NCBI GenBank assembly: GCA_016719755.1 | Contig: JADJYM010000011.1 | Location: 310,001-374,000, forward strand | Source: Novosphingobium sp. | GTDB lineage: Bacteria; Pseudomonadota; Alphaproteobacteria; Sphingomonadales; Sphingomonadaceae | Reading direction: 5' to 3' | Length of the DNA stretch: 64,000 bases | Shown here: positions 16,682-26,581 of the stretch, in pieces | How the letters are laid out: the number at the start of each line of letters is the position of its first letter | How positions within the stretch are numbered: position 1 is the first letter of the stretch | Notes under the pieces: generated by a model | Seen by the model: the letters and a program-made list of their open reading frames with translations, nothing else | Database searches by the model: none | What the model was told of the DNA's origin: nothing | Position numbers and translations under genes: made by a program

Positions 16682-18601
16682 TCATTCGCCCGCCTCGATC
16701 CGCGCCAGCAGCGCCTCCACCTGCACCTGCGCGCCCGGCACGGCGGCGAGTTCGGCCACCACACCGTCGAACGGGGCGGTAAGGGTGTGTTCCATCTTCA
16801 TCGCTTCCAGCGTCAGCAGCTTCTGCCCCTTGGTCACCGCCTGTCCCGCGCTCACCTCGACCGCGATGATCCGGCCTGGCATGGGGGAGAGGATATCGCC
16901 ATCGTGGGCGTGGTGGCCGTGCCCGGCGGGCGGACGCAGCGAGAAGGTGAAGGCGGCGCCATCCTCGAAATAGACGGCCTCCCCGTGCTCGATCACCGCC
17001 CCGGCGCTGACTTCATAGCCGACAGCGCTGTCGTAGAGGTCAAGATCGTAATCGACCGCCAGCGGCGTTTCGCCATCGAGCCACAGGTTGACCGTGGTGC
17101 GGCGCGGCGCATTCAGCCGGAAGCCGATCAGCCCCAGCCCCATGTCGCTTTCGCGCGCGCGCCACTCGGCGGGCGGCGTGCCGCCATCGAGGATCAGCGC
17201 CTCGGCCACTTCCTGCAACAGCAGCTGGCTGGGCTGGGGCAGCGCGGTGAGATCGGCGGAATAGGCCTCGATGAACCCGGTGGTTACTTCGCCTGCCGCG
17301 AAGGCCGGATGCTCGCACAGGCGTTTCAGAAACCAGGCATTGTGCCTGACCGGATGGCACAGCAGCGCCCCGCATGAGCGGGCAAGTTTCGCCCGCGCCT
17401 CGTCGCGGCAGGCGCCGTGGGTCACCAGCTTGGCGATCATCGGATCGTAGAAGGGCGAAATGGCATCGCCTTCCTCAACCCCGGTTTCAAAGCGGCCTTC
17501 GGTTTCATCGGCCAGCACGTCGAGCGCCCCGATGCTGGGCAGAAAGCCCCGCGCGGGGTCTTCGGCATAGAGCCGCGCTTCCATCGCCCAGCCGTTGATG
17601 CGCAGGTCTTCCTGCCGCAGCGGCAGGGCCTCGCCGCTGGCCACGCGCAATTGCCATTCGACCAGATCGACCCCGGTGATCTCCTCGGTCACCGGGTGCT
17701 CGACCTGGAGGCGGGTGTTCATTTCCATGAACCAGATGCGCTCCGCGCTGAGCGCGGCGGAACCGTCGGCGATGAACTCGATCGTGCCCGCGCCGACATA
17801 GTCGACCGCCTTGGCCGCGCGGACGGCGGCGGCGCAGATCGCTTCGCGTGTGGCCGCGTCCATGCCGGGGGCGGGGGCCTCCTCGATCACCTTCTGGTGG
17901 CGGCGCTGGAGCGAGCAATCGCGTTCGAACAGGTGGACGACATTGCCGTGGCTATCGCCAAATACCTGCACCTCGATATGGCGCGGGCGCTGGATGTATT
18001 TCTCGATCAGCACGTGGGCATTGCCAAAGCTGGCCAGGGCCTCGCGCTGACATGATGCGAGGGCATCGGCGAAGTCCGCTGCCGCTTCGACCAGCCGCAT
18101 CCCCTTGCCGCCGCCGCCCGCGACCGCCTTGATCAGCACCGGATAGCCGATCTGGGCTGCCTGTTCGGCCAGGAAGTCGGCGTCCTGCCGCTCGCCCATG
18201 TAACCCGGCGTCACCGGCACTCCGGCGGCCTGCATCAGCGCCTTGGCCGCGTCCTTCAGCCCCATCGCCTCGATGCTGGCGGGCGAGGGGCCAACCCAGA
18301 CAAGGCCGGCATCGATCACCGCGCGGGCGAAATCCGCGTTTTCCGAGAGGAAGCCATAGCCCGGATGCACCGCCTCGGCCCCGCTGGCCTTTGCGGCGGC
18401 GATGATCTTTTCGCCCACCAGATAGGACTCGCGCGCCGGGGCAGGGCCGATATGCACCGCCTGATCCGCCATGCGCACGTGCAGCGCCTGCGCATCGGCA
18501 TCGGAATAGACCGCCACGGTGCGAATGCCCATGCGGCGCGCGGTGCGGATGATCCGGCAGGCGATTTCGCCGCGATTGGCGATGAGAAGGGACTGGATCA
18601 T
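16682..18601 (-). CDS. liuD: Methylcrotonyl-CoA carboxylase biotin carboxylase/BCCP subunit (alpha)
   Basis: This subunit (639 residues) carboxylates its own biotin with ATP and bicarbonate. The N-terminal biotin carboxylase domain includes [12 protein letters not shown], the ATP-grasp loop AGGGGKGMR, and [15 protein letters not shown]. The C-terminal biotinyl domain carries EAMKMEH with the target Lys. Its neighbours, isovaleryl-CoA dehydrogenase and a carboxyltransferase, identify the substrate as 3-methylcrotonyl-CoA rather than propionyl-CoA. The ATG at 18601 is used. The upstream 100 bases are corrupted by a poly-G block, so its real leader is unknown. Confidence 0.93.
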   Translation of the reverse strand: MIQSLLIANRGEIACRIIRTARRMGIRTVAVYSDADAQALHVRMADQAVHIGPAPARESYLVGEKIIAAAKASGAEAVHPGYGFLSENADFARAVIDAGLVWVGPSPASIEAMGLKDAAKALMQAAGVPVTPGYMGERQDADFLAEQAAQIGYPVLIKAVAGGGGKGMRLVEAAADFADALASCQREALASFGNAHVLIEKYIQRPRHIEVQVFGDSHGNVVHLFERDCSLQRRHQKVIEEAPAPGMDAATREAICAAAVRAAKAVDYVGAGTIEFIADGSAALSAERIWFMEMNTRLQVEHPVTEEITGVDLVEWQLRVASGEALPLRQEDLRINGWAMEARLYAEDPARGFLPSIGALDVLADETEGRFETGVEEGDAISPFYDPMIAKLVTHGACRDEARAKLARSCGALLCHPVRHNAWFLKRLCEHPAFAAGEVTTGFIEAYSADLTALPQPSQLLLQEVAEALILDGGTPPAEWRARESDMGLGLIGFRLNAPRRTTVNLWLDGETPLAVDYDLDLYDSAVGYEVSAGAVIEHGEAVYFEDGAAFTFSLRPPAGHGHHAHDGDILSPMPGRIIAVEVSAGQAVTKGQKLLTLEAMKMEHTLTAPFDGVVAELAAVPGAQVQVEALLARIEAGE

Positions 18602-18628
18602 GGTCAAGTTTCCAATATGGTTCTCTCA

Positions 18629-18738
<110 letters not shown>

Positions 18739-18773
18739 TCCGGAACAAGGCGCAATGGCGAAATCGATCTCCG

Positions 18774-20342
18774 GACGGGGGCGTTCCAGGCGCCGGCGGC
18801 AAGCGCCAGCCCCAGCACGTCGCGGGTCTGCGCCGGGTCGATCACCCCGTCGTCCCACAGGCGGGCGGTGGCGTACCAGGGGTTGCCCTCGTCCTCGTAC
18901 TTGGCGCGGATCGGGGCCTTGAACGCCTCTGCCTCCTCAGGCGTCCACTTTGCGGCATCGCGGTGGACGGTCGCCAGCACGCTCGCGGCCTGTTCGCCGC
19001 CCATTACCGAAATCCGCGCGTTGGGCCAGGTGAACAGGAAACGCGGGGAATAGGCCCGCCCGCACATCCCGTAATTGCCCGCGCCAAAGCTGCCGCCGAT
19101 CAGCACGGTCAGTTTGGGCACGCTGGCGGTGGCAACCGCCGTCACCAGCTTTGCGCCATGTTTGGCAATGCCTTCCGCTTCATACTTGCCGCCGACCATG
19201 AAGCCGGAGATGTTCTGGAGGAACAGCAGCGGCACCTTGCGCTGGCAGGCCAGCTCGATGAAGTGCGCGCCCTTTTGCGCGCTTTCGGAAAACAGCACGC
19301 CGTTGTTGGCGAGGATCGCCACGGGCATCCCCCAGATATGCGCGAAGCCGCAGACCAGGGTCGAGCCATAGAGCGCCTTGAATTCATGAAACTCGCTGCC
19401 ATCGACGATCCGGGCGATGACCTCGTGAACGTCATAGGGGGCGCGGACGTCCTCGGGGATCACGGCGTAAAGTTCTTCCGGATCGTGCTTTGGCGGGCGC
19501 GGTTCCGTCAGCGGCAGGCCGTGGGCGTGGCGCGGGCCAAGGTGGGACACGATATCGCGGACAATCGTCAGCGCGTGTTCGTCATCCTGCGCAAGGTGAT
19601 CGACCACGCCGCTCTTGCGGGCGTGAAGATCACCTCCGCCCAGATCCTCGGCGCTGATTTCCTCACCGGTCGCGGCCTTGACCAAGGGAGGCCCGGCCAG
19701 AAAGATCGTGCCCTGTTCGCGCACGATTACCGTCTCGTCCGACATGGCGGGAACATAGGCCCCCCCGGCGGTGCAACTGCCCATCACGCAGGCGATCTGG
19801 GGAATGCCCTTGGCGCTCATGTTCGCCTGGTTGAAGAAGATCCGCCCGAAGTGGTCGCGGTCGGGGAAGACCTCTGCCTGGTGGGGCAGGTTGGCCCCGC
19901 CGCTATCGACCAGGTAGATGCAGGGCAGGTGGTTCGCCTCGGCCACTTCCTGCGCGCGCAGGTGCTTCTTGACGGTGAGGGGGTAATAGGTGCCGCCCTT
20001 CACGGTCGCGTCGTTGGCCACGATCATGCACTGGCGGCCGGAAACGCGGCCGATCGCGGTGATGATACCGGCGCCGGGAATATCCTCGCCGTAAACGCCG
20101 TCCGCCGCCAACTGGCCCAGTTCCAGCAGCGGCGAGCCGGGATCGAGCAGCCGCTCCACCCGCTCGCGCGGGAGCAGCTTGCCGCGCGCGACGTGGCGTT
20201 CGCGGCTGCGTTCATCCCCGCCCAGCGCGGCCCTGGCGACTCGGGTGCGGAGTTCCGAGGCCAGCGCGCGGTTATGCGCGGCGCGCGCGCGGGCCTGCGG
20301 ATCGTCGAGGTCGAGCGTGGTGGGGAGGACCGGCGCGCTCAT
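18774..20342 (-). CDS. liuB: Methylcrotonyl-CoA carboxylase carboxyltransferase subunit (beta); 3' end corrupted
   Basis: About 523 residues are intact. They carry two carboxyltransferase domains with [40 protein letters not shown] and [18 protein letters not shown], the last typical of MCC beta. The protein should end around ...NAP-(x)-ETRFGVFRM. Instead the frame deteriorates after NAPV at 18774 and enters the poly-G block, so the last ~10 codons and the stop are unreadable. It pairs with the biotin subunit encoded next. Its start overlaps the stop of the isovaleryl-CoA dehydrogenase gene (ATGA). Confidence 0.93.
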
Positions 20343-21505
20343 CCGTTGGCTCCGATCAGTTCGCGCCCGATCAGCATGCGGCGGATTTCGTTGGTGCCCG
20401 CGCCGATATCGAGCAGCTTGGCGTCCCTGAGGAACCGTTCCACTGGCCAGTCCTTGGTATAGCCCGCGCCGCCCAGTGCCTGCACCGCCTCGCCCGCGGC
20501 GCGGAAGGCGTTCTCGCTCGCCAGCAGGATCGCGCCCGCCGCGTCGAAACGGGTGGTCTGGCCCGCGTCACACGCCTTGGCGACGGCATAGACATAGGCG
20601 CGCGCCGATTGCATCGCGACATACATGTCCGCGACCTTGGCCTGCATCAGCTGGAAGCTGCCGATCGGCTTGCCGAACTGCTTGCGTTCCCGGACATAGG
20701 GGATGACGACGTCCAGACAGGCCTGGATGATGCCGATCTGCATTCCGGCCAGCACCACGCGTTCATAGTCCAGCCCGCTCATCAGCACGCCGACACCGCC
20801 GTGGAGCGGGCCCATCACGTTGTCTTCCGGCACGAAGCAATCGTCGAACACCAGTTCCGCCGTGGGGCTGCCGCGCAGGCCCATCTTGTCGATCTTCTGG
20901 CCGATGGAGAAACCCGCCATGTCCTTTTCGATCAGGAAGGCGGTGATCCCGCGCGAGGAGGCCTCGGGCGCGGTCTTGGCATAGACCACCAGGGTATCGG
21001 CGCAGGTGCCGTTGGTGATCCAGAACTTGGTGCCGTTGAGACGGAAGCCGCCGGGCACGGCATCGGCGCGCAGCTTCATCGAGACGACGTCCGATCCCGC
21101 GCCCGCTTCCGACATGGCGAGGGAGCCGACGTGTTCGCCCGAGATCAGCTTGGGCAGATACCTCGCCTTCTGCTCATCCGTGCCCCAGCGGCGGATCTGG
21201 TTGACGCACAGGTTGCTGTGCGCGCCATAGGACAGGCCGACCGCGCCGCTCGCCCGGCTGACTTCCTCTACCGCGATGACATGGTCGAGATAGCCCAGGC
21301 CCAGCCCGCCCCATTCCTCTTCCACGGTGATGCCGTGCAGACCCAGCGCGCCCATCGGCTGCCACAGTTCGCGCGGGAAACGGTCCTCGCGGTCGATCGC
21401 GGCGGCGAGCGGCATGATCTGCTCGTCGGCAAAGCGGCCCGCCGCCTCGCGGATCATCGCGGCGCTTTCGGTCAGGCCGAAATCGAAATCGGGGGTGGCG
21501 CGCAT
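20339..21505 (-). CDS. liuA: Isovaleryl-CoA dehydrogenase
   Basis: A 388-residue FAD acyl-CoA dehydrogenase oxidising isovaleryl-CoA to 3-methylcrotonyl-CoA. It shows [36 protein letters not shown] and the C-terminal [18 protein letters not shown] Glu in [12 protein letters not shown] occupies the helix-G position of the catalytic base found in isovaleryl-CoA dehydrogenases, rather than the usual C-terminal site. It is the first gene of the leucine operon. The ATG at 21505 has AAGGA upstream, and a LysR gene starts 100 bases away in the opposite direction. Confidence 0.95.
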   Translation of the reverse strand: MRATPDFDFGLTESAAMIREAAGRFADEQIMPLAAAIDREDRFPRELWQPMGALGLHGITVEEEWGGLGLGYLDHVIAVEEVSRASGAVGLSYGAHSNLCVNQIRRWGTDEQKARYLPKLISGEHVGSLAMSEAGAGSDVVSMKLRADAVPGGFRLNGTKFWITNGTCADTLVVYAKTAPEASSRGITAFLIEKDMAGFSIGQKIDKMGLRGSPTAELVFDDCFVPEDNVMGPLHGGVGVLMSGLDYERVVLAGMQIGIIQACLDVVIPYVRERKQFGKPIGSFQLMQAKVADMYVAMQSARAYVYAVAKACDAGQTTRFDAAGAILLASENAFRAAGEAVQALGGAGYTKDWPVERFLRDAKLLDIGAGTNEIRRMLIGRELIGANG

Positions 21506-21562
21506 CGGGCAGTCCTTCTTCCGCAGTCTGTTTGGGCCGCAGACTAGCGCGGGTGCTTCCTC

Positions 21563-21607
21563 AGGAAAAACTGGAATTGATCGCTGGGTGTGATAGGAAA
21601 AACCTAT
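21563..21607. promoter_or_regulatory. Putative LysR operator pair in the liuA-lysR divergon
   Basis: ATAGG-AAAAA-CCTAT (21593-21607) is a perfect palindrome overlapping the lysR start codon. A second GGAAAAAC box lies 32 bases away (21564-21571), about three helical turns. This layout fits a LysR recognition site plus an activation site. Confidence 0.45.
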
Positions 21608-22466
21608 GCTAAGCCGCACCCAGCTGCGCCAGTTCCTTGCCGTGGTCGATACCGGCAGCTTCACCCGCGCCGCCGCCTCGCTCAACATCGCGCAGCCTTC
21701 GCTGTCTGCCGGGATCGCGGAGCTGGAACGGCAGCTGGGCACGCGGCTGTTCGTGCGCGAGCGGCGGCGGATCGGGCTGACCCCGGCGGGCAACGAGCTG
21801 CTGCCGCTGGCGCGCGGGATCGAGCGCAGCTTTCACCGCGCCGAAACCCAGGTCGGCAACCTGCCGGTGCCGCTCCGCCCGATCCGGTTGGGCGTGCTGG
21901 AAACGCTGCCGCTCCACTGGCTGGAGGCCATCGTCACGCACTATCGCGGGCCCGAACCGCTTGAACTGGTGGAGGGCAGCGCGCGCGAACTGCAAGCCGC
22001 GCTGGGCAGCGAATCGCTCGATCTGGCGCTGACGATCCTGCCGCCCGGCGTGCGGGGGGATGGCACGGTGCTGTTCGAGGAGCCCTATTGCCTGGCCCTG
22101 CCGGAGGCGCACCCGCTGGCCGGGGCGGGGCGGATCGCCGCGCGCGAGGTGGCCGGGGAAACGATGATCGCCCGCCGATCGTGCGAAGTGCTGGCCGAAA
22201 CCAGCCGGTTCTTCACCGAACGCGGGGTGCGCCCGCGCTTTGCCCTGCGTTCCCCCAACGACGAGCGCGCGCTGGCCATGGTCCGCGCCGGGCTGGGGGT
22301 TACGGTCGCGCCGCGCTCGCTGGGACGGCGGGGCATCGCGATGGCCGCGCTGGAGGAGTTCGATCTGGTCCGCACGGTCGGCATCGCCTTTGCACCGCAC
22401 TGGGCCGCACAATTCGGGGCAGGCCACGCCCTGCCCGCGATCATCGCGGAAACGGCGCGCGGCTGA
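21606..22466 (+). CDS. LysR-family transcriptional regulator, likely for leucine catabolism
   Basis: A 286-residue protein with an N-terminal winged HTH (LRQFLAVVDTGSFTRAAASL, QPSLSAGIAELERQLG) and a periplasmic-binding-protein-like effector domain. It is divergent from the isovaleryl-CoA dehydrogenase operon with a palindrome over its own start, so it most likely regulates that operon and itself. The inducer would plausibly be an acyl-CoA intermediate (inference). Confidence 0.9.
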   Translation: MLSRTQLRQFLAVVDTGSFTRAAASLNIAQPSLSAGIAELERQLGTRLFVRERRRIGLTPAGNELLPLARGIERSFHRAETQVGNLPVPLRPIRLGVLETLPLHWLEAIVTHYRGPEPLELVEGSARELQAALGSESLDLALTILPPGVRGDGTVLFEEPYCLALPEAHPLAGAGRIAAREVAGETMIARRSCEVLAETSRFFTERGVRPRFALRSPNDERALAMVRAGLGVTVAPRSLGRRGIAMAALEEFDLVRTVGIAFAPHWAAQFGAGHALPAIIAETARG

Positions 22467-22494
22467 TCCCCTCCCCCTTGAGAGGGAGGGGGAT
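22466..22494. terminator. Palindrome between convergent lysR and crotonase genes
   Basis: ATCCCCTCCC (22466-22475) faces GGGAGGGGGAT across a CCTTGAGA loop. It lies between two converging genes and could stop transcription from both sides. It lacks a T-run and resembles the repeat family seen elsewhere. Confidence 0.5.
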
Positions 22495-22502
22495 CGGAAG
22501 CC

Positions 22503-23285
22503 TTACTTACCCTGCCAGACGCCGGGGCGCTTTTCGATGAAGGCGGCCATGCCTTCGGCCTTGTCGGCGGTCGCGGTCAGCACCTGGAAGATGCGGCGTT
22601 CCATCAGCAGGCCCTGGTCAAGCGTGGTTTCGAACGCGGCATTGACCATTTCCTTGTTGGCGATGGCGGCCAAGGGGGGCATCGCGGCGATCTCGGCGGC
22701 GGTCTTGAGCGCGTCCTCGACCAGACCCGCGAGCGGTACGACGCGGGCGACCAGGCCGCTGCGTTCGGCTTCCTCGGCGCCCATCATCCGCCCGGTCAGG
22801 CACATTTCCATCGCCTTGGCCTTGCCGATCGCGCGGGTCAGGCGCTGGCTGCCACCCATGCCGGGGCCGACGCCCAGCTTGATTTCGGGCTGGCCGAACT
22901 TCGCGTTCTCGCTCGCGATGATGAAGTCCGCCATCATCGCCAGTTCGCACCCGCCGCCCAGCGCGAAGCCGTTGACGGCGGCGATCCACGGCTTGCGGGT
23001 GGTCTTGACCACGTGGCTGGTCCAGCGGCTGAAGAAGTCCTGGCTGTAGAATTCCGCCGCCGGCTTTTCCGCCATTTCCTTGATGTCGGCGCCCGCGGCA
23101 AAGGCCTTTTCGCCCGCGCCGGTCAGCACCGCGCAGCGCTGCGCGGGGTTGGCCTCATAGGCGGCAAAGGCCTCGATCAGCTCTTCCAGCACCTGGCTGT
23201 TGAGCGCGTTGAGCGCCGAGGGGCGGTTGAGCGTGATGAGCGTGACGGCATCGCGCTGTTCGACGAGGATGGTTTCAAAGGTCAT
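22503..23285 (-). CDS. Enoyl-CoA hydratase (crotonase), valine pathway
   Basis: A 260-residue crotonase. Both catalytic Glu positions of enoyl-CoA hydratases are kept, in [11 protein letters not shown] and [10 protein letters not shown], as is the oxyanion segment [12 protein letters not shown]. In this cluster it should hydrate methacrylyl-CoA to 3-hydroxyisobutyryl-CoA. The ATG at 23285 overlaps the stop of the upstream hydrolase gene (ATGA). An ATG at 23297 is possible but less likely. It is the last gene of the valine operon. Confidence 0.92.
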   Translation of the reverse strand: MTFETILVEQRDAVTLITLNRPSALNALNSQVLEELIEAFAAYEANPAQRCAVLTGAGEKAFAAGADIKEMAEKPAAEFYSQDFFSRWTSHVVKTTRKPWIAAVNGFALGGGCELAMMADFIIASENAKFGQPEIKLGVGPGMGGSQRLTRAIGKAKAMEMCLTGRMMGAEEAERSGLVARVVPLAGLVEDALKTAAEIAAMPPLAAIANKEMVNAAFETTLDQGLLMERRIFQVLTATADKAEGMAAFIEKRPGVWQGK

Positions 23286-24325
23286 AGGGGTTTCCATTCT
23301 TCATTCGCCGGCAGCGGCGCAAAAATGCTCTCGATCAGGTCGTCGGTCACGCCTTCCGCCGTCGCCGGGTTCCAGCGGGGCGCGTTGTCCTTGTCGACGA
23401 TCACCGCGCGCACCCCTTCGGCAAAGTCGGGCAGGGTCAGCACGCGGCTGCCGATGCGGTATTCCATCACCATGTTGTCGGCAAAGGTGTCGCAGGACAG
23501 GCTGTCGTGCAACTGGCGCAGCGCGACCTTGCAGGTCTGGGGGGATTTGGTGCGCAGCGTGGCGAGTTCCTTGGCGGCCCATTCGCTCTCGTCGCCTTCC
23601 AGACTGGCGAGGATGTCCTCGAAGCGGTCAGAGGCGAAGTGCCTGGCAATCCTGGTCGCATTCCCGGCAATCCGCGCCTCGGGCGGTGTGGCGGAAAGCG
23701 CGGCGAGGACCTGTCCCGCTTCATGGCCCTGGGCGATCCGGGCCTTGGCCTCGGCCAGCGCGTCGTGCGGCAGATAGTGGGTGGCAAGGCCCGCCCACTT
23801 GCATTCCGCTCCGTCCAGCCGCGCGCCGGTCAACGCCAGGAACTGGCCGATCCGCCCCGGCAGGCGCGAAAGATACCAGCCGCCGCCCACGTCCGGGAAC
23901 AGGCCGATGCCGGTTTCCGGCATGGCATAGCGGGTATTCTCGGTCGCCACGTGAAAGCGCGCGGGCTGGCTGATGCCCACGCCGCCGCCCATCGTGATCC
24001 CGTCCATGAAGGCGACCACCGGCTTGGCATAAGTGAAGATCAGGTGGTTGAGCTGGTATTCGTCATGGAAGAACCGCCGCCCCGAAACGCCGCCATCGTT
24101 CAGCGCCGAATCGCGCAGGAAGGCGATGTCCCCGCCCGAGCAGAAGCCGCGCCCCTCGGCATGGTCAATGATGATGACCGACACTTCGGGATCGTCACGC
24201 CATTCCAGCAGCGCCGCGGTCATCGCGTGGACCATCGGCAGGGTCAGCGCGTGGATCGCCTTGGGCCGGTTGAGCGAGAGGAAGCCCGCGTGGCCTTCGC
24301 GGCGGATGATCACGTCTTCAGTCAA
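23282..24325 (-). CDS. 3-hydroxyisobutyryl-CoA hydrolase
   Basis: A 347-residue member of the crotonase superfamily, HIBCH subgroup. Key segments are [32 protein letters not shown] and [20 protein letters not shown], plus a family-typical C-terminal extension. It releases free 3-hydroxyisobutyrate, avoiding trapping of reactive methacrylyl-CoA. The start is a TTG (24325-24323) preceded by a strong GGAGGTG at 6-base spacing. Upstream ATG starts fall inside a palindromic repeat and are rejected. Confidence 0.92.
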   Translation of the reverse strand: MTEDVIIRREGHAGFLSLNRPKAIHALTLPMVHAMTAALLEWRDDPEVSVIIIDHAEGRGFCSGGDIAFLRDSALNDGGVSGRRFFHDEYQLNHLIFTYAKPVVAFMDGITMGGGVGISQPARFHVATENTRYAMPETGIGLFPDVGGGWYLSRLPGRIGQFLALTGARLDGAECKWAGLATHYLPHDALAEAKARIAQGHEAGQVLAALSATPPEARIAGNATRIARHFASDRFEDILASLEGDESEWAAKELATLRTKSPQTCKVALRQLHDSLSCDTFADNMVMEYRIGSRVLTLPDFAEGVRAVIVDKDNAPRWNPATAEGVTDDLIESIFAPLPANEEWKPL

Positions 24326-24336
24326 TTCCCACCTCC

Positions 24337-24397
24337 GTTCGTGTCGAGCGTAGTCGAGACACGGGTGCGCGGCATCTCGACTACGCTCGATGCGAAC
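24337..24397. repeat. Inverted repeat upstream of the hydrolase gene
   Basis: A 23-base arm at 24337-24359 is repeated in reverse complement at 24375-24397 with two mismatches. The core is TCGAGCGTAGTCGAGA. This sequence type is a common dispersed palindrome in sphingomonad genomes. Confidence 0.8.
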
Positions 24398-24428
24398 GGG
24401 CAAAGAGAGTCAAGCGCCAAGAGCAGCT

Positions 24429-25574
24429 TCATTGCCGCAGCAGGTCGCGTCCCACGATCATTCGCATGACCTGGTTGGTGCCCTCAAGAATGGAATGGAC
24501 CCGCAGATCGCGCCAGAACCGCTCGATCGGATAGTCCTTGAGATAGCCGTAGCCGCCGAACAATTGCAGCGCCTTGTTGACCACTTCGCTGCCCGCATCG
24601 GTGGAAAGGCGCTTGGCCATCGCGGAAAAGCGGCTCTTGTCGGGCGCATTTGCGGACACCTTGCAGGCGGCGAGGTACAGCAGGGCGCGCGCGGCTTCCA
24701 GATCGGTCGCCATGTCGGCCAACATGAACTGGGTGTTCTGGAAATCGGCAATCGCCTGGCCGAACTGCTGGCGATCCCGGGTATAGCTCACCGCCTCGTC
24801 AAGGCAGCGCTGCGCTCCGCCCAGCGAGCAGGCGCCGATGTTGATCCGTCCGCCATCGAGCCCGGCCATGGCGAAGCGGAAGCCTTCGCCCTCCGCGCCG
24901 ACGCGGTTGGCCACCGGCACGCGGCAGTCCTCGAAAATCACCTGCGCGGTCGGGCTGGCGTTCCACCCCAGCTTCTTTTCCGGCGCGCCGAACGACAGGC
25001 CCGGAGTGCCCTTTTCCACCACCAGGCAGGTGATCCCGCCCGACTTGTGCTCACCGGTGCGGACCATGCAGACGTAGACGTCGTTATAGCCCGCGCCGGA
25101 AATGAACTGCTTGGTGCCGTTGAGGACGTAGTGATCGCCATCCAGCCGGGCGCTGGTCTTGAGCGCGGCGGCGTCCGGAACCCGAACCTGGCTCGGTCAG
25201 GCAATAGGAGGCGATCTTTTCCATGCCCACCAGTTCGGGCAGGAAGCGGCCTTGAGGTCAGGCGAGCCGAAGGTGTCGATCATCCACGCGGCCATGTTGT
25301 GGATCGAGATATAGGCGCTGGTCGCCGGGCAGCCATAGGCCATGGCTTCCATGATCAGCGCCGCTTCCAGCCGGCCAAGGCCGATCCCGCCCGATTCCTC
25401 GGACACATAGATCGCGCCAAAGCCCAGCTCGCCCGCCGCCTTCCACACATCGACCGGGTAGTGGGACTTTTCGTCCCATTCGGCGGCGAAGGGGGTGATG
25501 CGGTCGGCGGTGAACTTGCGCGCCATGTCCTGGATCGCAAGCTGGTCGGCGGTCAGGGCAAACTGGTCGGTCAT
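24429..25574 (-). CDS. Isobutyryl-CoA dehydrogenase (frame broken by two compensating indels)
   Basis: The protein would be ~381 residues. N-terminal residues (MTDQFALTADQLAIQDMA...) and the C-terminal 212 (GGYGYLKDYPIERFWRDLR, ILEGTNQVMR) are in the same frame. About 75 bases between roughly 25175 and 25249 are shifted. Restoring one base near 25249 and removing one C at 25175-25176 regenerates KARFLPELVGMEKIASYCLT and EPGSGSDAAALKTSA, the FAD-binding core. Conserved sequence on all sides suggests sequence error rather than decay. It oxidises isobutyryl-CoA to methacrylyl-CoA in valine breakdown. The start at 25574 is uncertain, with 25586 as an alternative. Confidence 0.88.
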
Positions 25575-25635
25575 GGTCACGTCCATCAGGTTTGTCAGAG
25601 CGTCCCCGTTACGAGGCGAACCGGCGCCGGATCAA

Positions 25636-25671
25636 GCGGCGGAAACGTCCCTTGGGGGCAATTTCCGCCGC
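25636..25671 (-). promoter_or_regulatory. Hairpin between mmsB and isobutyryl-CoA dehydrogenase gene
   Basis: GCGGCGGAAA (25636-25645) pairs perfectly with TTTCCGCCGC (25662-25671) around a 16-base loop. There is no T-run. It lies in the only sizeable gap (about 110 bases) within the valine gene set and could attenuate or process the transcript. Confidence 0.55.
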
Positions 25672-25685
25672 TGTGAAGGGCGGGT

Positions 25686-26570
25686 CTAGCGGGCAAGATC
25701 GTCAAGGCTGCGGATGATGCCCGAAAAATCCGTGCCGCCGCTGCCCGCGCCGACATAGGCTTCGTAAAGCTCTTCCGCCCGCGCGCCCATCGGCACCTTT
25801 GCCCCGGCAGAGGCGGCCGCTTCCATCGCCAGCTTCAGGTCCTTCAGCATCAGCGCGGCGGCGAAACCGCCCTGATAGCCGCCATCCGCCGGGCTTTGCG
25901 GGCCGACGCCGGGGACCGGGCAATAGGCGGTCATCGACCACGACTGGCCCGAGGCCTTGCTGGAAATGTCGAAAAAGGTCTGAAGGTCCAGCCCCAGCTT
26001 TTCGGCCAGGTTGAAGGCTTCGCACGTGGCAATCATCGTCGCGCCGAGGATCATGTTGTTGCAGATCTTCGCCGCCTGTCCCGCGCCCGATGCCCCGGCG
26101 TGGATCACCGCCTTGCCCATCAGCGCCAGGATCGGCTCGGCGCGGGCAAAGTCCGCCGCCTCGCCGCCGGCCATGAAGGTTAGTGTGCCGGCATTCGCCG
26201 CAGCGATCCCGCCCGAAACCGGCGCGTCGACCATGGCATAGCCCGCGCCGCGCGCCGCTTCCTCAACCCGCCGCGCGGTGGCGACATCGATGGTCGAACA
26301 GTCGATCAGCAAGGCCGTGGTGGGGGCGTGGCCGATCACGTCAGCGGTGTAGACCTGTTCGACGATGGCCCCGTTGGGCAGCATCGAGACGACCGCTTCG
26401 GCCCCCTGGACGGCCTCGCGGACCGAGGTGAACACCGCGCAGCCGCTGTCCTGCGCGCGGGCGAGCGCCTCTGCCGCAAGGTCGAAGGCGCGGACTTCAT
26501 GCCCCGCCTTGACCAGGTTCGCGGCCATGCCGCCGCCCATGTTGCCCAGCCCGATGAATGCGATTTTCAT
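25686..26570 (-). CDS. mmsB: 3-hydroxyisobutyrate dehydrogenase
   Basis: A 294-residue NAD-dependent enzyme making methylmalonate semialdehyde. It has the Rossmann start IAFIGLGNMGGGMAANLVKAGH, substrate motif DAPVSGGIAAANAGTL, and catalytic-Lys region GQAAKICNNMI. The C-terminal all-alpha domain contains QGGFAAALMLKDLKLA. The ATG at 26570 has GAGGAG 7 bases upstream. It lies 11 bases downstream of mmsA. Confidence 0.95.
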   Translation of the reverse strand: MKIAFIGLGNMGGGMAANLVKAGHEVRAFDLAAEALARAQDSGCAVFTSVREAVQGAEAVVSMLPNGAIVEQVYTADVIGHAPTTALLIDCSTIDVATARRVEEAARGAGYAMVDAPVSGGIAAANAGTLTFMAGGEAADFARAEPILALMGKAVIHAGASGAGQAAKICNNMILGATMIATCEAFNLAEKLGLDLQTFFDISSKASGQSWSMTAYCPVPGVGPQSPADGGYQGGFAAALMLKDLKLAMEAAASAGAKVPMGARAEELYEAYVGAGSGGTDFSGIIRSLDDLAR

Positions 26571-26581
26571 GGCCGTGCTCC

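Noticed and set aside
24326-24403. N-terminal extension of the 3-hydroxyisobutyryl-CoA hydrolase starting at 24403
   Set aside because: It translates the inverted repeat. A TTG with a strong ribosome binding site at 24325 gives the normal protein start.
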